57,201 nt of DNA from Chryseobacterium sp. (lineage in GTDB: Bacteria > Bacteroidota > Bacteroidia > Flavobacteriales > Weeksellaceae): contig NZ_JAFAJM010000021.1 in NCBI RefSeq assembly GCF_019236175.1, positions 1-57,201 on the forward strand, written 5' to 3'. The position numbers and the translations under genes are program-made. A model generated the notes under the pieces. The model ran no database searches. It saw only the letters and a list, made by a program, of their open reading frames with translations, and had not been told where the DNA came from. Positions 15,702 through 24,191 of the stretch are shown piece by piece (the stretch's first letter is position 1; each line of letters begins with the position of its first letter).

Positions 15702-16547
15702 TTATTCAAACCTCATTGAGATCGGAAATTTGAAATAACTTCTTACGGATTCTCCTTTTTTATTTTTTGCAGGAATCCATTTTCCATTTTTGGAAATAGC
15801 TTTAATAGTTCTTATTGCTTCATTATTAAAATCGGCATTGCCACCACTCGCCTTGATTCCCGAAATGGTTCCGTCCATTTCTACGATAAAGGTCACTGAG
15901 GTTTTCATCACATCGTCAGAGCTAAATGCTGAGCCGTCAAAATTATTCATCACTTTATTTCTGAATGAATCGATGCCGCCTACAAAATTAGCTTCAACAC
16001 TAAGTTCAGTTTCAATCTTTTTAGGATCGGTCTTTTCAACTACAGGAGGCGGAGCCACATAAGGCGTACTACCGTTTCCTATTGTCTGAGGCTGAACAGG
16101 TATATAAGCAGTGGTTTCAATCTCTTTTCCCGGCGACGTCTGTGTACCTGCTACTGCTTTTTCAGTATCTTCCTGTATCTTTTTTTCATTTTTAACAACA
16201 GCCTTAGGTTCTGGTATTGTAGCGTCATATGTTTTAACTTTTTCTGCCTGTATAGCTTCCGGCTTCACCTGTACAGGCGGATCTTTAGGAGCCGGATCAT
16301 CAGGAATAATCATAGGCGGCGGAAGGAAATATCCACCATCCTGGATGACTTCAGGAGTTCTAAATGCAGAAATCAAAAGCGGGGTAATTGACACAGCTGC
16401 CAATAAGCTCACTCCTACAAAAAGTGCTTTGGTTAATATTCTATCTGATTCGTTTCTTAATACATAGGCGCCGTATTCTTTGTTGCGGTGCTCAAAAAGA
16501 ACTTCGTTGAAACGAAATTCTTGATTTTGGTTCAGGTGTTTCATCAC
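15702..16547 (-). CDS. tonB: Energy transducer TonB
   Basis: TonB-family protein of 281 residues. A cytoplasmic N-terminus carrying NEVLFEHRNKEYGAYVLR is typical of Bacteroidetes TonB proteins. It precedes one membrane helix near 42-60 and a Pro/Lys-rich periplasmic spacer (about 70-175). The TonB C-terminal domain (about 185-281) follows, with TFIVEMDGTISGIKASGG and the WIPAKNKKGESVRSYF region. It transmits proton-motive force from ExbBD to outer-membrane receptors; the receptor at 49207 is the only obvious client in the window. exbB/exbD are absent here. Gene symbol is by family, and several paralogues are usual in this phylum. Confidence 0.92.
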   Translation of the reverse strand: MMKHLNQNQEFRFNEVLFEHRNKEYGAYVLRNESDRILTKALFVGVSLLAAVSITPLLISAFRTPEVIQDGGYFLPPPMIIPDDPAPKDPPVQVKPEAIQAEKVKTYDATIPEPKAVVKNEKKIQEDTEKAVAGTQTSPGKEIETTAYIPVQPQTIGNGSTPYVAPPPVVEKTDPKKIETELSVEANFVGGIDSFRNKVMNNFDGSAFSSDDVMKTSVTFIVEMDGTISGIKASGGNADFNNEAIRTIKAISKNGKWIPAKNKKGESVRSYFKFPISMRFE

Positions 16548-16864
16548 TATTACTATTTAAACTGTTAAAAAATAATGATTATTAGTTTTGTTAGTTCTTA
16601 TCGATAAGCAATGTTTCAATATCAAAATATCTGCCAAAATTTTATCAAAACACTATTGTTTTTAAAAAAAATATGATAATATTAAAATTTTAACACTTTT
16701 AAAATCCTCATTCTGACGCCTTAATTTCTGTGTATTCAAGAAACATATCTCTGGCAGTATTAATTTTAAATTCGTAAATCCATCAGAGATAACCGTATCA
16801 ATTGTTTAAAAAAAAAGAGGCTATCACAATGACAGCCTCTTGTATTATTTATTTATAAGAAATA
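16548..16864. other. Intergenic region between tonB and purA
   Basis: A 317-nt AT-rich stretch. The right end holds the purA terminator (16815-16841). The left part must contain the tonB promoter, but no TAnnTTTG box is visible on the minus strand. I find no reading frame of note. A TTATCGATAA palindrome lies near 16598-16607. Confidence 0.6.
16815..16841 (-). terminator. Terminator of purA
   Basis: AAGAGGCT/AGCCTCTT stem with further partial pairing inside, followed on the minus strand by a run of T, 24 nt past the purA stop. Confidence 0.85.
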
Positions 16865-18151
16865 TTAGAATAATTCTTTTCTGATGATGTTCTGACTTCT
16901 TTCAGGACCTACAGAAACTAAGTATACATTGATTCCTAAATATTTTTCAATAAACTCAATGTATTTCTGTGCATTATCAGGAAGCTCATCGTAACTTCTT
17001 GCTTTTGTAATATCTTCTTCCCAACCCGGTAAATCCTGATAGATTGGCTCGTAATTGTACAATTTCTCAGTCGAAGAAGTTAAGTAATCGATAATTTTTC
17101 CGTCTTCAGTTTTATAATGAGTAACGATTTTAAGGGTATCAATTCCTGTAAGAACATCTAATTTTGTGATCACAAGATTATTGATTCCGTTTATCATACA
17201 AGCATGTTTTAAAGAAACAAGATCTAACCATCCTGTTCTTCTCGGTCTCCCTGTTGTAGCTCCGAATTCTCCACCGATTTGTCTGATTTTCTCTCCTAAT
17301 TCATTATCCAGTTCGGACGGAAATGGTCCGTTTCCTACTCTTGTGCAATAGGCCTTCGCAACCCCGATAAGATTCTGAAGTGAAGTTGGCGGAACACCTG
17401 CTCCTGAACAAACTCCTCCCGTAGACGGAGAAGATGAAGTAACATACGGATAGGTACCAAAATCGATATCCAGCATTAAAGCCTGAGCTCCTTCGAACAA
17501 TACGTTCTTCCCTGCCTGAATAGCTTCATTCAGTTCCAGTTCCGTATCAACGATTCTGTCCTGAAGTTGTTTCCCGATTTCTAAGAATTCATTATAGATT
17601 TCTTCAACATCCAAAACCGGTTTTCCATAATATTTTTCAAAAAGAGAATTTTTAACTTTTAAGTTTTTCTCAATTTTATCTCTTAAAATCTCAGGATTTA
17701 AAAGATCTACCATTCTGATTCCCACTCTTGCGATTTTATCTTCGTAGCAAGGTCCGATTCCTTTTTTAGTAGTTCCGATCTGAGTTCCTCCGTGCTCTTC
17801 TTCACGGTATGTATCCAAAAGAATGTGGTAAGGCATGATAACATGCGCTCTTCTGCTGATAAAAATGTGGTCAGTTTTCAGTCCTTTGCTTTCGATCTGG
17901 TTGACTTCCTTAATGAAAGATTTAGGGTTTACCACTACTCCGTTCGCAATGATACATTTCCCTTTGCATTGAAGAACTCCTGAAGGAAGAAGGTGTAAGA
18001 CGAATTTTTCTTCCCCTACATACACCGTGTGACCTGCGTTGTCTCCACCCTGGAAACGTACTACGTAGTCTGATTTTGCAGATAAAACATCCGTTATTTT
18101 TCCTTTGCCTTCATCTCCGTACTGAAGACCTACAACTACATAAGTTGACAT
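16865..18151 (-). CDS. purA: Adenylosuccinate synthase
   Basis: PurA of 428 residues, the normal length. The N-terminal GLQYGDEGKGKI P-loop (8-19), the GDNAGHTV motif, the IGPCYEDK segment and the GRPRRTGWLD IMP-binding motif are intact. It joins IMP and aspartate with GTP to give adenylosuccinate, the first committed step to AMP. It is a single-gene unit with its own promoter (18178-18210) and terminator. hpt and adk, also purine genes, are about 3-4 kb away on the other strand, but are not co-transcribed. Confidence 0.98.
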   Translation of the reverse strand: MSTYVVVGLQYGDEGKGKITDVLSAKSDYVVRFQGGDNAGHTVYVGEEKFVLHLLPSGVLQCKGKCIIANGVVVNPKSFIKEVNQIESKGLKTDHIFISRRAHVIMPYHILLDTYREEEHGGTQIGTTKKGIGPCYEDKIARVGIRMVDLLNPEILRDKIEKNLKVKNSLFEKYYGKPVLDVEEIYNEFLEIGKQLQDRIVDTELELNEAIQAGKNVLFEGAQALMLDIDFGTYPYVTSSSPSTGGVCSGAGVPPTSLQNLIGVAKAYCTRVGNGPFPSELDNELGEKIRQIGGEFGATTGRPRRTGWLDLVSLKHACMINGINNLVITKLDVLTGIDTLKIVTHYKTEDGKIIDYLTSSTEKLYNYEPIYQDLPGWEEDITKARSYDELPDNAQKYIEFIEKYLGINVYLVSVGPERSQNIIRKELF

Positions 18152-18177
18152 ATTTTACTTTTGTTTTTAGATTCGTG

Positions 18178-18210
18178 CAAAATTACTTTTAAAAAAAATG
18201 ACGACCAAAT
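18178..18210 (-). promoter_or_regulatory. purA promoter
   Basis: On the minus strand TTTG (18207-18210), 21 nt, then TAATTTTG (18178-18185), 26 nt before the purA ATG. This is a good match to the Bacteroidetes consensus. Confidence 0.7.
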
Positions 18211-18351
18211 TCTGAAGGATATTTATTTTTAATCAGGGTGAAAATCATAACGTTTAAGACACTAAAACAAAGTATTAATCTATGTTATCAGGATTAACAA
18301 AAAATTAAAATTTTAAGAAAAATTTAATCAAATATCTTTTCATTAATTACG

Positions 18352-18359
18352 TATCTTTG
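18352..18359 (+). promoter_or_regulatory. -7 box upstream of the alpha/beta hydrolase
   Basis: TATCTTTG on the plus strand. The in-frame TTG at 18357 lies inside this box and so cannot be translated from this promoter. That fixes the hydrolase start at the ATG at 18396. No -33 element is evident. Confidence 0.6.
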
Positions 18360-18395
18360 ATCGTTCCCCTAAAAAAATTAAAGATATTCCACATT

Positions 18396-19355
18396 ATGAG
18401 ATCAGCACAACAATCGGGATACTTGCTCTCCAATGTCAATAATAAGTCTAAACTTTTCTTTACGCATTTTTCACCTGAATCCATAAAAGCCACTTTATTG
18501 ATTGTTCACGGTATGCAGGAACACAGCGGAAGATATTCGGAGATTGCAATGTATTTTGCCAGTCAGGGAATTGCGGTATTAACATATGACCATCTGGGGC
18601 ATGGAAAATCGGTAAGAGATAAAAAAGAAATCGGATTTTTCCAGCTAAACAGACCGGATCAAAGGTTAATTGCTGATGCAGAAATGATGGCGGATTATCT
18701 CAGGGTAAGATATCCTGATCTTCCTCATTTTATACTCGGACATTCGATGGGATCTTTTATTACACGCTGTCTTCTTCAACAATCCGGTGATCAGTTTGCA
18801 GGAGCTGTTATTACAGGAACAGGCGGACCGTTACCGGGCATAAACTTATTAAGAAGTTATTTATCATTAGCCAGTTTCCTTGCTCCCCGTCATCGTACAC
18901 TTTTAAACTTTGTTTTTACAAGGGTTAACAATAAACATTTTAAAAACGATAAAGACTTCAGTACAACCAGCTGGCTGAGCCTTAATCCAAAAAACAGAAA
19001 TGATTTTGAACAGGATGCATTATGCGGGATTCCATTTACCAATAATGCTTTTTATACATTGTTTACCGTTTATAAAAAAGCAACGCAAAGGAATTGGTCT
19101 GATAGCATTTCTAAATCCTTTCCTTTTTTATTTGTAAGCGGGCAGAATGATCCTATTGGTGATTTTGGCAAAGGCGTGAGCAATACTGTTGAGCATTTAA
19201 AAACTGATGGATTTTCGGATGTAGAAACCAGAATCTATCCGGAAATGCGTCATGAGATTCTTAATGAAGAAATACGAGGCAAGGTTCTTAGTAAAATCTC
19301 CGGCTGGATACTGAAACACTGTAAACAACCTTCCACAGATCAGGCCGAGCAGTAA
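18396..19355 (+). CDS. Alpha/beta hydrolase, monoacylglycerol-lipase type
   Basis: Serine hydrolase of 319 residues from the ATG at 18396. VHGMQEHSGRY near 38-47 is the oxyanion-hole region typical of Hydrolase_4/monoglyceride lipases. The nucleophile elbow is GHSMG at 115-119 (Ser117), an acidic residue lies in SGQNDPIGD, and the base is the His in MRHEIL. There is no signal peptide, so it is cytoplasmic or membrane-peripheral. It probably cleaves monoacylglycerol, lysophospholipid or a related ester. It is transcribed alone, divergent from purA and convergent with the ABC-F gene. Confidence 0.88.
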   Translation: MRSAQQSGYLLSNVNNKSKLFFTHFSPESIKATLLIVHGMQEHSGRYSEIAMYFASQGIAVLTYDHLGHGKSVRDKKEIGFFQLNRPDQRLIADAEMMADYLRVRYPDLPHFILGHSMGSFITRCLLQQSGDQFAGAVITGTGGPLPGINLLRSYLSLASFLAPRHRTLLNFVFTRVNNKHFKNDKDFSTTSWLSLNPKNRNDFEQDALCGIPFTNNAFYTLFTVYKKATQRNWSDSISKSFPFLFVSGQNDPIGDFGKGVSNTVEHLKTDGFSDVETRIYPEMRHEILNEEIRGKVLSKISGWILKHCKQPSTDQAEQ

Positions 19356-19390
19356 CACACAGGAAATCATTTTACTAATTTATTAAAAAA

Positions 19391-19408
19391 GACGGGCTAA
19401 AGCCCGTC
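19391..19408 (-). terminator. Terminator between hydrolase and ABC-F genes
   Basis: Perfect 8-bp GC-rich stem (GACGGGCT/AGCCCGTC, 2-nt loop). The T run lies on the minus-strand side (19385-19390), so it mainly ends the ABC-F transcript. It may also stop the hydrolase transcript, since the two genes converge. Confidence 0.8.
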
Positions 19409-19431
19409 TATAATACATTTCACATCTACTG

Positions 19432-21018
19432 TTACAATAGCACGTCCCTGTCTATTCCAATTTCCTCCAGAAAAATTTCATCATGGGAAATCACCAAAAG
19501 TGTTCCCTGATAATCTTTAACAGAATCAGTCAGGATCTCCACATTCTGCAGATCAAGATTATTGGTAGGTTCATCGAGAATAATCATATCGGGAGTCCTG
19601 TTGCTGATAGAAAGACCACATAAAAGAAGTCTCAGACGCTCTCCACCACTCAGAAAACCGCAGTTTTTATCCCAGGTCTCTTTACCAAATAAAAAGCGGG
19701 ACAATAAAGTTTTCACTTCAGATTCAGAGACAGCACTATCATTAAAGCCCTGAGCAAATTCATAAACCGTGGAATCATTATTAATTAAGGAATATTCCTG
19801 GTCTATATACATACAGTTACAATCTGTTCTGCTGATATTTCCTTCCGAAGGAGTGACATTTCCCATCAAAAGTCTGATCAGTGTTGTTTTTCCGGATCCG
19901 TTTGCCCCTTTAATAGAAATACGGTCTCCACTTCGGATGTCAAAGCTAAGATTTTCTTTCCATAGCTTTTCATTGCCGTATTTAAAATTAATATTCTCTG
20001 TTGACAGCAAAAGTTTTCCGGAATGCAAAACAGAGTCATTAAAATTCACTTTCATCTGATCAGAATTTCTCAGGGAAGAACGCAATGTTCTGAGATCTCC
20101 TGAAATTCCGTTTATTTTTTCAATGTGTACACTTTTCAGTTTTGAAGTATTTTTTTCTGCATTATTCCGAAGAGTATTCATCATAATTCTGGCTACTCCG
20201 GATTTTTCCTGTTTTTGTTTGCCTCTCGCATCCAGTTTCTGCTTACGCTCGATGGTTTCCCTTTCTTTTTCCCTGGCTTTCCTCAATGCTCTTTCCTTGG
20301 ACTGGATATCATTCTGAAGTGCTTCCACCTCCACTTCTTTCTGTTCTTTATAGAAGTCAAAATTTCCGCCATAAGCAGTAATTCCCTGATTACTCAGCTC
20401 AAACAGAGCATCCACCAGATTCAGCAATGTCCGGTCGTGGCTTACCATCAACAGGGATGCTGTAGTTTTACCGATCAGATCGTAGACTAATTTTCTACCT
20501 TCCAGATCCAGGTGATTGGTCGGCTCATCCATAATAATAATATCAGGCTGATTAATCTGAATTCCGGCCAGAAAAACCCTGGTCTTCTGACCTCCGCTTA
20601 ATCCGTCTAATGTCTGGTTCAGATTAAAATTCTGAAGCCCCCAGTACCGGAGTGCATTTTGACAGCGTTCTTCAATCTCCCAGTCGTCATTCAAAATTTC
20701 AAAGTATTTCTCATCAGCCTCGCCGGCAATAATTTTTTCAAGAGCATAAAGCTTTTGATCTATTTTTAAACATTTTGCAATAGTTAGATGGTTAAAATTC
20801 CCGAACATTTGCGGAATATATAACAGATCTCCCTGAATATTTATGTTTCCATCCAGAGGCTGTAGCTCATTGGCAATGATTTTCAGCAAGGTAGATTTTC
20901 CCGTGCCGTTGCTTCCCACCAGTGCATATTTAGTGTGGGGTTGTATCGTCAAATTGATATGATTGAATAGCAGATTTCCTCCCGGAAACCCAAAGGACAT
21001 ATGATGAAGTAAAATCAT
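19432..21018 (-). CDS. ABC-F family ATPase
   Basis: Protein of 528 residues with two ATP-binding cassettes and no membrane domain. Cassette 1 has Walker A GSNGTGKST, signature LSGGQKTR and DEPTNHLDL. A long charged coiled-coil linker (about 225-300) follows. Cassette 2 has GANGSGKTT, LSGGERLR and DEPTNNLDL. ABC-F proteins act on the ribosome, either as translation factors or as antibiotic-resistance target protectors. The linker is rich in Arg, Lys and Glu. Whether it confers resistance cannot be told from the sequence. The structured leader upstream would suit an inducible protein. Confidence 0.92.
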   Translation of the reverse strand: MILLHHMSFGFPGGNLLFNHINLTIQPHTKYALVGSNGTGKSTLLKIIANELQPLDGNINIQGDLLYIPQMFGNFNHLTIAKCLKIDQKLYALEKIIAGEADEKYFEILNDDWEIEERCQNALRYWGLQNFNLNQTLDGLSGGQKTRVFLAGIQINQPDIIIMDEPTNHLDLEGRKLVYDLIGKTTASLLMVSHDRTLLNLVDALFELSNQGITAYGGNFDFYKEQKEVEVEALQNDIQSKERALRKAREKERETIERKQKLDARGKQKQEKSGVARIMMNTLRNNAEKNTSKLKSVHIEKINGISGDLRTLRSSLRNSDQMKVNFNDSVLHSGKLLLSTENINFKYGNEKLWKENLSFDIRSGDRISIKGANGSGKTTLIRLLMGNVTPSEGNISRTDCNCMYIDQEYSLINNDSTVYEFAQGFNDSAVSESEVKTLLSRFLFGKETWDKNCGFLSGGERLRLLLCGLSISNRTPDMIILDEPTNNLDLQNVEILTDSVKDYQGTLLVISHDEIFLEEIGIDRDVLL

Positions 21019-21019
21019 G

Positions 21020-21088
21020 ATTTCTTTCTTAATAAAGGTTAAACACCAGCAACTCGTCCGTTACTGCTTTAATAAATCTGAAAGAAAT
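21020..21088 (-). promoter_or_regulatory. Leader hairpin abutting the ABC-F start codon
   Basis: In the roughly 100-nt leader of the ABC-F mRNA, 21067-21088 and 21020-21037 are imperfect inverted repeats. Both ends carry ATTTCTTTC or its complement, and the inner parts pair TTATTAAAG with a near complement. The downstream arm ends one base before the ATG. An ATG-TAG start-stop pair lies just upstream of the first arm. Confidence 0.45.
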
Positions 21089-21126
21089 TATATCCTACAT
21101 GTCTGTATTTTTGGGTTTTGAAAGAA

Positions 21127-21159
21127 CAAAGATAGTACAAATTCGGGATTAAACACAAA
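21127..21159 (-). promoter_or_regulatory. ABC-F promoter
   Basis: On the minus strand TTTG (21156-21159), 21 nt, TATCTTTG (21127-21134). This gives a leader of roughly 100 nt before the ABC-F ATG. It is divergent from the hpt promoter. Confidence 0.65.
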
Positions 21160-21168
21160 AAGATTTTA

Positions 21169-21195
21169 TTGAAAAATCAAAAATCCGTAACTTTG
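21169..21195 (+). promoter_or_regulatory. hpt promoter
   Basis: TTG (21169-21171), 16 nt, TAACTTTG (21188-21195). An in-frame TTG at 21169 would otherwise look like a start codon, but it is the -33 element. Translation must therefore begin at 21214. Confidence 0.65.
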
Positions 21196-21213
21196 CCACC
21201 TACTAAAAATTTT

Positions 21214-21768
21214 ATGGAAAGTATTAAAGTTCACGACAAAACTTTCGTTCCTTATTTAAAGGATGCCGAAATTCAGGAAATTGTAAAAGAGACAGCATTA
21301 AGAATTTATGAAGATTATAAGGATGAAGTTCCTGTTTTCATCGGTGTATTAAATGGGGTTATCATGTTTTTCTCCGATCTTTTAAAATATTATCCGGGTG
21401 AATGCGAAATAGCCTTCATTCAAATGAGCTCTTATGTAGGAACTGAATCTACAGGAATCGTTTACCAGAAAATGGAACTGACTAAGGATGTAAAAGACCG
21501 TCACATTATTCTTGTAGAAGATATCGTGGATACAGGAAATACAGTGGAAAGTCTTTTCAAATATTTTAAAGAAACACAACGTCCTAAATCTGTAAAACTG
21601 GCAAGTTTCTTATTGAAGCCTGAGATTTACAAGAAGGATTTCAAACTGGATTATATCGGGAAAGAAATTCCAAATAAATTCGTACTTGGTTATGGGTTGG
21701 ATTACGATGAATTAGGAAGAAACCTACCTAATTTATATCAATTAGAAGACGGAAAAATCAACCATTAA
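21214..21768 (+). CDS. hpt: Hypoxanthine phosphoribosyltransferase
   Basis: Type I phosphoribosyltransferase of 184 residues. The PRPP-binding motif is ILVEDIVDTGNT, preceded by FIGVLNGVIMF (the PPi loop region), with FVLGYGLDYDELGRNLP near the C-terminus. It salvages hypoxanthine (and usually guanine) to IMP/GMP using PRPP, in the cytoplasm. Start at 21214 because the upstream in-frame TTG is part of the promoter. It is followed by adk and obgE on the same strand, each separated by an unusual palindromic spacer. Confidence 0.95.
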   Translation: MESIKVHDKTFVPYLKDAEIQEIVKETALRIYEDYKDEVPVFIGVLNGVIMFFSDLLKYYPGECEIAFIQMSSYVGTESTGIVYQKMELTKDVKDRHIILVEDIVDTGNTVESLFKYFKETQRPKSVKLASFLLKPEIYKKDFKLDYIGKEIPNKFVLGYGLDYDELGRNLPNLYQLEDGKINH

Positions 21769-21920
21769 AACGGCTATTAGCTTTTAGCTTCTGGCTATTA
21801 GCTTTTAAATAAATTTCTAAAAAAAGTAATTATTAACTAAACAAAGCTAAAAGCAAAAAAAAGCAAGTCGCCAAAAGCCAAGAGCCGGAAGCAGAATGCC
21901 AATTGCCGGAAGCGAATCAA
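21769..21920. repeat. Imperfect palindrome of GCTTTTAGC/GCCGGAAGC words
   Basis: The 156-nt hpt-adk gap is nearly all made of echoed words. The left half has GCTATTAGCTTTTAGCTTC-type units (21775-21808). The right half has the complementary units AGCTAAAAGC, GCCAAAAGCC and GCCGGAAGC (21846-21915). A 50-nt AT-rich stretch separates them. The RNA could fold into a long imperfect hairpin. There is no T run, so it is not a standard terminator. Confidence 0.6.
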
Positions 21921-21924
21921 AATT

Positions 21925-22503
21925 ATGATAAACATTGTTCTGTTCGGCCCTCCAGGAAGTGGAAAAGGAACACAAGCTCAGAATCTAATCGAAAAATTCA
22001 ACTTAAAGCAGGTTTCAACAGGTGATCTTTTCAGATACAACATGAAAAATGACACTGAACTTGGGAAACTGGCTAAGTCTTATATCGATAAGGGAGAATT
22101 GGTTCCGGATCAGGTAACAACAGATATGCTGATCGACGAGATCAGAAAACCAACCGATACCAACGGTTTCATTTTCGACGGGTATCCAAGAACTACTGCC
22201 CAGACAGAAGCGTTGGAAAAAATCGTTAAAGAAGAACTGAATGATGAGATTGACATCTGTCTTTCATTAGTGGTAGAAGATAAAATTTTGGTTGAAAGAC
22301 TTCTGAAAAGAGGTGAAACCAGCGGAAGATCAGATGACAGCAATGTAGAGATCATCGAAAACAGAATTAAAGAATATTATGCTAAAACAGCAGAAGTAGC
22401 CGAACTTTATAAGCAGCAGGGAAAATATGTGGAGGTAAACGGTGTTGGAGGAATTGATGAGATTTCTCAAAAACTTTTCGCTGAGGTAGAGAAAATTAAA
22501 TAA
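21925..22503 (+). CDS. adk: Adenylate kinase
   Basis: Adenylate kinase of 192 residues, the short form without the long LID insert. The P-loop is GPPGSGKGTQA (8-18), then STGDLFRYNM, the GFIFDGYPRT motif, and RLLKRGETSGRSDD for the short lid. It equilibrates ATP and AMP with 2 ADP. The gene lies between hpt and obgE on the same strand, with palindromic spacers on both sides. Confidence 0.98.
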   Translation: MINIVLFGPPGSGKGTQAQNLIEKFNLKQVSTGDLFRYNMKNDTELGKLAKSYIDKGELVPDQVTTDMLIDEIRKPTDTNGFIFDGYPRTTAQTEALEKIVKEELNDEIDICLSLVVEDKILVERLLKRGETSGRSDDSNVEIIENRIKEYYAKTAEVAELYKQQGKYVEVNGVGGIDEISQKLFAEVEKIK

Positions 22504-22577
22504 GGATTTAGGATTTAGGGATTAGGATTTAGCATAGTTAAATATTTATTCCCTAACCCCTAAGGCCTAAACCCTAA
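22504..22577. repeat. Imperfect palindrome of TTTAGG / CCTAAA words
   Basis: The adk-obgE gap holds four GGATTTAG-like units (22504-22532), an AT loop, then the complementary units CCCTAACCCC, AAGGCCTAAACCC (22551-22577). It resembles plant-type telomere repeats, but is clearly an intergenic inverted repeat. It starts directly after the adk stop codon and ends 6 nt before the obgE ATG. Confidence 0.65.
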
Positions 22578-22582
22578 AAATT

Positions 22583-23566
22583 ATGTCAAACTTTGTAGAT
22601 TACGTAAAGATTCATTGTAAAAGCGGACACGGAGGAGCAGGTTCTGCGCACCTTCGCCGTGAAAAATATATTCCCAAAGGAGGTCCCGACGGAGGCGACG
22701 GAGGTCGCGGAGGTCACATCATCATGAAAGGAAACGGGAATGAATGGACTTTACTTCCTCTCAGATACACGCGTCACGTAAAAGCAGAACGTGGTGAAGG
22801 CGGAGGAAAAAATCAGTTAACCGGAGCTTTCGGAGCTGATGTATATATTGAAGTTCCTGTAGGAACGATTGCCAAGAATGAGGAAGGTGAAATTATTGGT
22901 GAAATTTTGGAAGACGGACAGGAAATCATCCTGATGCATGGAGGAAAAGGAGGTCTAGGGAATGAACATTTCAAATCTTCAACCAACCAGACTCCGAGAT
23001 ATGCACAGCCCGGTCTTCCGGGTGAGGAAGGATATATTGTTTTCGAGCTTAAAATTTTAGCTGATGTAGGTTTGGTAGGATTCCCGAATGCAGGAAAATC
23101 TACCCTTCTCTCTGCGGTTTCTGCAGCAAAACCGAAAATTGCAGATTATGCCTTTACCACCCTTACACCTAACCTTGGTATCGTGGATTACAGAAATTAC
23201 AAATCTTTTGTAATGGCTGATATTCCAGGAATTATCGAAGGAGCAGCAGAAGGAAAAGGGTTAGGCCACAGGTTTCTGAGACATATTGAAAGAAATTCAA
23301 TCCTGTTGTTTTTAATTCCGGCAGATTCTGAAGATCATTATCAGGAATTTAAAATCTTAGAAAATGAACTGGTAGAATACAATCCTGAACTTTTAGACAA
23401 AGATTTCATCATTTCAGTTTCAAAATCCGATCTTTTGGATGATGAACTGAAAAAAGAAATTGCAGCTGAATTTCCGGAAAACAAACAACCATTGTTTTTC
23501 TCAGGGGTTACCGGAGAGGGACTTGTGGAGCTGAAAGATGCTATCTGGAAGCAACTGCATGGATAA
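22583..23566 (+). CDS. obgE: GTPase ObgE/CgtA
   Basis: Obg GTPase of 327 residues. The glycine-rich Obg fold occupies about 1-157 (GGPDGGDGGRGGH, GGKGGLGNEHFKS). The G domain follows with GFPNAGKST (G1), DIPGIIEGA (G3) and SKSDLLD (G4). There is no C-terminal OCT extension, as is usual in Bacteroidetes. It associates with the 50S subunit, and links GTP level to ribosome assembly and growth. The start ATG directly follows the palindromic spacer. A strong terminator follows. Confidence 0.97.
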   Translation: MSNFVDYVKIHCKSGHGGAGSAHLRREKYIPKGGPDGGDGGRGGHIIMKGNGNEWTLLPLRYTRHVKAERGEGGGKNQLTGAFGADVYIEVPVGTIAKNEEGEIIGEILEDGQEIILMHGGKGGLGNEHFKSSTNQTPRYAQPGLPGEEGYIVFELKILADVGLVGFPNAGKSTLLSAVSAAKPKIADYAFTTLTPNLGIVDYRNYKSFVMADIPGIIEGAAEGKGLGHRFLRHIERNSILLFLIPADSEDHYQEFKILENELVEYNPELLDKDFIISVSKSDLLDDELKKEIAAEFPENKQPLFFSGVTGEGLVELKDAIWKQLHG

Positions 23567-23592
23567 AAATTGGCGCTATCCGCCTCAATATA

Positions 23593-23623
23593 CAACCCCG
23601 GAATGATCCGGGGTTGCTTTTTT
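23593..23623 (+). terminator. Terminator of the hpt-adk-obgE run
   Basis: Perfect 10-bp stem (CAACCCCGGA/TCCGGGGTTG, loop ATGA) followed by TTTTTT, 26 nt after the obgE stop. Confidence 0.92.
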
Positions 23624-23679
23624 ATAGCCACCATCAGCTTTTGGAACAATTATTGAGAGATTTGCTGAAAATTTAAACT

Positions 23680-24168
23680 ATGAAATACATCCTAAGTTTC
23701 TGCGCATTTCTATTTTTATGTTCATGTAATTCTCAAAAAGTAAATTCAAAATATACTAAAATTGAGTATGAAGCAACACCATGTTTTGGATTCTGTCCGG
23801 TATTCAAAATGACCATTACCCCGGACAGGACGGCTGTTTTTGAAGCTGAACATTTTAATTTTAATGATAAACCTTCTAAAGATGAATTTTCAAAACCCCG
23901 TGAAGGAACCTTTAAAGGAACGATTAAAGAATCTGATTACAACAAACTGATCAGCATGCTGGATGGACTGGATGTAAAAAAGCTTCAGGATCAATACGGA
24001 GAAAGAAATATTACGGATCTTCCGACATCTTATCTGAGAATTAACTTTGCTGACGGAACCTCAAAAAATATAGAGGATTATGGCAAACGGGGTAGTGAAA
24101 AGTTATCTGAAGTTTATCATTTCTTTGAAAACCTCAGAAAAAACCAGCAATGGACTAAGATAAAATAG
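23680..24168 (+). CDS. DUF6438 domain lipoprotein
   Basis: Lipoprotein of 162 residues (lipobox LCSC, Cys16). The mature domain starts KIEYEATPCFGFCPVFKMTI. Its twin cysteines four residues apart and the following FTGTI-like strand and DGTSKNIEDYG segment match the DUF6438 family as I remember it. The function is unknown. Surface or periplasmic location is likely. It lies just after the obgE terminator, and a porin-like gene with its own promoter box follows 103 nt later. Confidence 0.82.
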   Translation: MKYILSFCAFLFLCSCNSQKVNSKYTKIEYEATPCFGFCPVFKMTITPDRTAVFEAEHFNFNDKPSKDEFSKPREGTFKGTIKESDYNKLISMLDGLDVKKLQDQYGERNITDLPTSYLRINFADGTSKNIEDYGKRGSEKLSEVYHFFENLRKNQQWTKIK

Positions 24169-24191
24169 TTTCATTTTAAAAAAATTTAAAT

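Noticed and set aside
16111..16467. Antisense frame opposite tonB
   Set aside because: Open only because of the Pro/Lys-rich codon use of the TonB spacer; no recognisable protein.
22504..22577. Telomere or linear-chromosome end
   Set aside because: Only a few degenerate units in inverted orientation between two housekeeping genes. It is an intergenic hairpin.
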